Below are positions 5,309-6,742 of a stretch of DNA of 6,742 nucleotides, one piece after another. The translations under genes were made by a program, and so were the position numbers. This stretch comes from Candidatus Omnitrophota bacterium. Its GTDB lineage: Bacteria; Omnitrophota; Gorgyraeia; Zapsychrales; Zapsychraceae. The stretch's first letter is position 1. Each line of letters starts with the position of its first letter. The notes beneath the pieces were generated by a model, which was not told where the DNA came from, did no database searches, and saw only the letters and a list, made by a program, of their open reading frames with translations. The DNA lies in the NCBI GenBank assembly GCA_018399915.1, contig JAGYNW010000108.1, forward strand, positions 1-6,742, written 5' to 3'.

Positions 5309-6742
5309 TTATCTGTCCGCGCCTGCTTGCGGTTTTAAAAACGTAAACTTTTTTTCATAATTTAATTCAAAGTCAGCGGGGAAATCAAAATAATCATAAA
5401 CAACCACTTTTAAATCCACATTACAATGTTCCAATAGAGCCTTGGCCAAAAGACGTTTGACGCGCGAATCCTTTCGTACGGTTTTCTTCAATTGCACTTC
5501 TATCCGGCCTTCTTTAAATCTGTCATCGATATTAGACAACATAAAATATCCGGTTGTGTAACCGGCGGCCTCCGGATAATCATATAATCCCTGGTTGATC
5601 TGTTCCGGCGTAATAAAGTGGCCTTTGACCTTGATAGTGCGTCCGCTGTGGCCGGCCACTGCCACGGCAGGCAATTTTAGTTCAGGCACAAGTTCTGTGA
5701 GGCTTTCATTCTTCAAAATTTCGGTCAACCGCGGATAAGAGATCAGGCAGGCCTTATCCTTATTGTTATACCGCATTAACGGACATAAAAAGTGTCTATC
5801 AAGTGCGGAAAAGACCAATTCCTTTTCTTCATTGGTTTCCAAATAGATCTTTCGCGGGTCATACTGATAAATGATAGGACAGGCCTTAAAATCCTCCCCA
5901 AATAATTTCTGAATCAACTGCGGGTCATACTGCGCCTTGCGTCTGAGGCGGATGGTTTCCGGGGTTTCGTGAAAAAGGTTCAATCCCAGCTCCGCGATCC
6001 CCATGGTCGCGCAGATCAGGCCGGTGTCATTATCAGAACAATCGATCCCCATCAAATCCGCCATATATTCACGAAAACTTTCAGAAAACCAGTCTTCGGT
6101 GAACATCACGTTTACACGCGCAGCTTTAAAATCGATCTTTTGCGCAATGCCCTCCTCGATGAGTTCTTTTAAAAAATACGGCTCACCGAAAATAATGGTC
6201 TGATCGAAATTGTAGGAAAAATTACGAATGGTTGCTAACGCGGTGTCCACCCGGACGCTGGTTTCCATAAAGGGAAGCGTGGTGGGGATCATGATACCCA
6301 TGGGCATACAATTGATCACAAATGTCTTTTTTTGTTCAGTCCTGAATAAATATTCCAGCATGATGTCAAAGGACCGGGTGACAAGTTCCTGATTGTAATC
6401 TGTGTTAAGCCGGAAGGAATAGAGGCCGGAACGCCCGCAGGTTCCGCTGGCATTCTTAACCGCCGTCAAGTTGCCACCCACACAAAGAGTGGGTAACTTG
6501 AAATTTGTAAAAATGTCTTTTTTCTCAAAAACAGGGACCTGCTCGCTAAAGGCCTTAAGAGATTTGATCTTACGATAATTTAAATTTCTGGCTTTTAACA
6601 AAGCGGCGTAGGCAGGCATTTGCGTCGCCCGCTGAAAGGCGGGGATAAGGGCTTTTTCTCCAAGGCGAGTAATCTTATCGGGAGAGGTCTCTCTCAAAAA
6701 TCTAATCGCATTTTTTCTAACCCGGCTTTGAAGAAAATCTTT
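5309..6742 (-). CDS. PaaK/CoF-synthetase-like adenylate-forming enzyme, 5'-partial
   Basis: The frame is open from the stop at 5309 to the window edge: 15 further codons lie before the first possible start, a TTG at 6697, and no ATG is in frame there, so the true start is probably outside. About 477 residues are visible. Motifs, numbering from 6697: ASGTCGRSG (83-91), the phosphate-binding loop (usually SSGTTGxP); MGIAELG (232-238), the YGxxExG-type aromatic/Glu motif; RYNNKDKACLI (309-319), the place of the RYxTGD motif but with the TGD not conserved; and GRTIKVKGHFITPEQI (352-367), the GRxDD...kvrGxnvfPxqIE hinge motif with its acidic pair lost. These fit phenylacetate-CoA ligase-like enzymes, which activate a carboxylic acid as an acyl-AMP and usually pass it to CoA. 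The deviations suggest a divergent subfamily with another substrate or acceptor. Its role in the same pathway as the synthases is inferred from position only. Confidence 0.8.
   Translation of the reverse strand, partial: KDFLQSRVRKNAIRFLRETSPDKITRLGEKALIPAFQRATQMPAYAALLKARNLNYRKIKSLKAFSEQVPVFEKKDIFTNFKLPTLCVGGNLTAVKNASGTCGRSGLYSFRLNTDYNQELVTRSFDIMLEYLFRTEQKKTFVINCMPMGIMIPTTLPFMETSVRVDTALATIRNFSYNFDQTIIFGEPYFLKELIEEGIAQKIDFKAARVNVMFTEDWFSESFREYMADLMGIDCSDNDTGLICATMGIAELGLNLFHETPETIRLRRKAQYDPQLIQKLFGEDFKACPIIYQYDPRKIYLETNEEKELVFSALDRHFLCPLMRYNNKDKACLISYPRLTEILKNESLTELVPELKLPAVAVAGHSGRTIKVKGHFITPEQINQGLYDYPEAAGYTTGYFMLSNIDDRFKEGRIEVQLKKTVRKDSRVKRLLAKALLEHCNVDLKVVVYDYFDFPADFELNYEKKFTFLKPQAGADR

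Noticed and set aside
1..6742. CRISPR arrays, tRNA or rRNA genes, insertion sequences, attachment sites
   Set aside because: No regularly spaced direct repeats, no tRNA-like cloverleaf, no transposase or integrase frame and no terminal inverted repeats were seen on reading both strands.

Overview
The window looks like a piece of a Gram-negative bacterial chromosome of moderate G+C. Two proteins have export signals, and one of them ends in the Tyr-Ser-Phe tail typical of an outer-membrane beta-barrel. The mix of an FGE-sulfatase-fold protein, a DUF1302-like barrel, a PilZ protein and FeeM-type acyltransferases suggests Desulfobacterota, Omnitrophota or a similar lineage. That placement is an impression from gene content; no marker gene is present.

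Left part (2-3067, + strand): three genes in a row. The first is the 3' part of an FGE-sulfatase (SUMF1-type) domain protein that lacks the catalytic cysteines of true formylglycine-generating enzymes. The second is a small secreted protein built from YD-like beta-hairpin repeats and four copies of an Asp-rich 11-residue motif. The third is a predicted outer-membrane barrel of about 475 residues. A hairpin plus T-run at 3110-3153 probably ends this unit.

Middle part (3154-5296, + strand): a structured, purine-rich leader, then a three-gene unit made of an N-acyl amino acid synthase (FeeM-like), a PilZ (c-di-GMP receptor type) protein and a second FeeM-like synthase. The two synthases align without gaps over about 194 residues at about 45% identity (hand count), so they are paralogues with a PilZ gene between them. 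The first lacks the C-terminal tail of the second.

Right part (5309-6742, - strand): a PaaK/CoF-synthetase-like adenylate-forming enzyme, convergent with the second synthase, with only 12 bases between the two stop codons. It is open to the window edge and so is 5'-partial.

Working idea (inference): the synthases make a long-chain N-acyl amino acid or related acylated signal or lipid, the PilZ protein makes the process respond to c-di-GMP, and the adenylate-forming enzyme may activate an acid in the same pathway. The barrel and the secreted proteins may belong to an envelope function next door and need not be part of it. The FeeM-PilZ-FeeM sandwich is the most interesting candidate for an undescribed system here.
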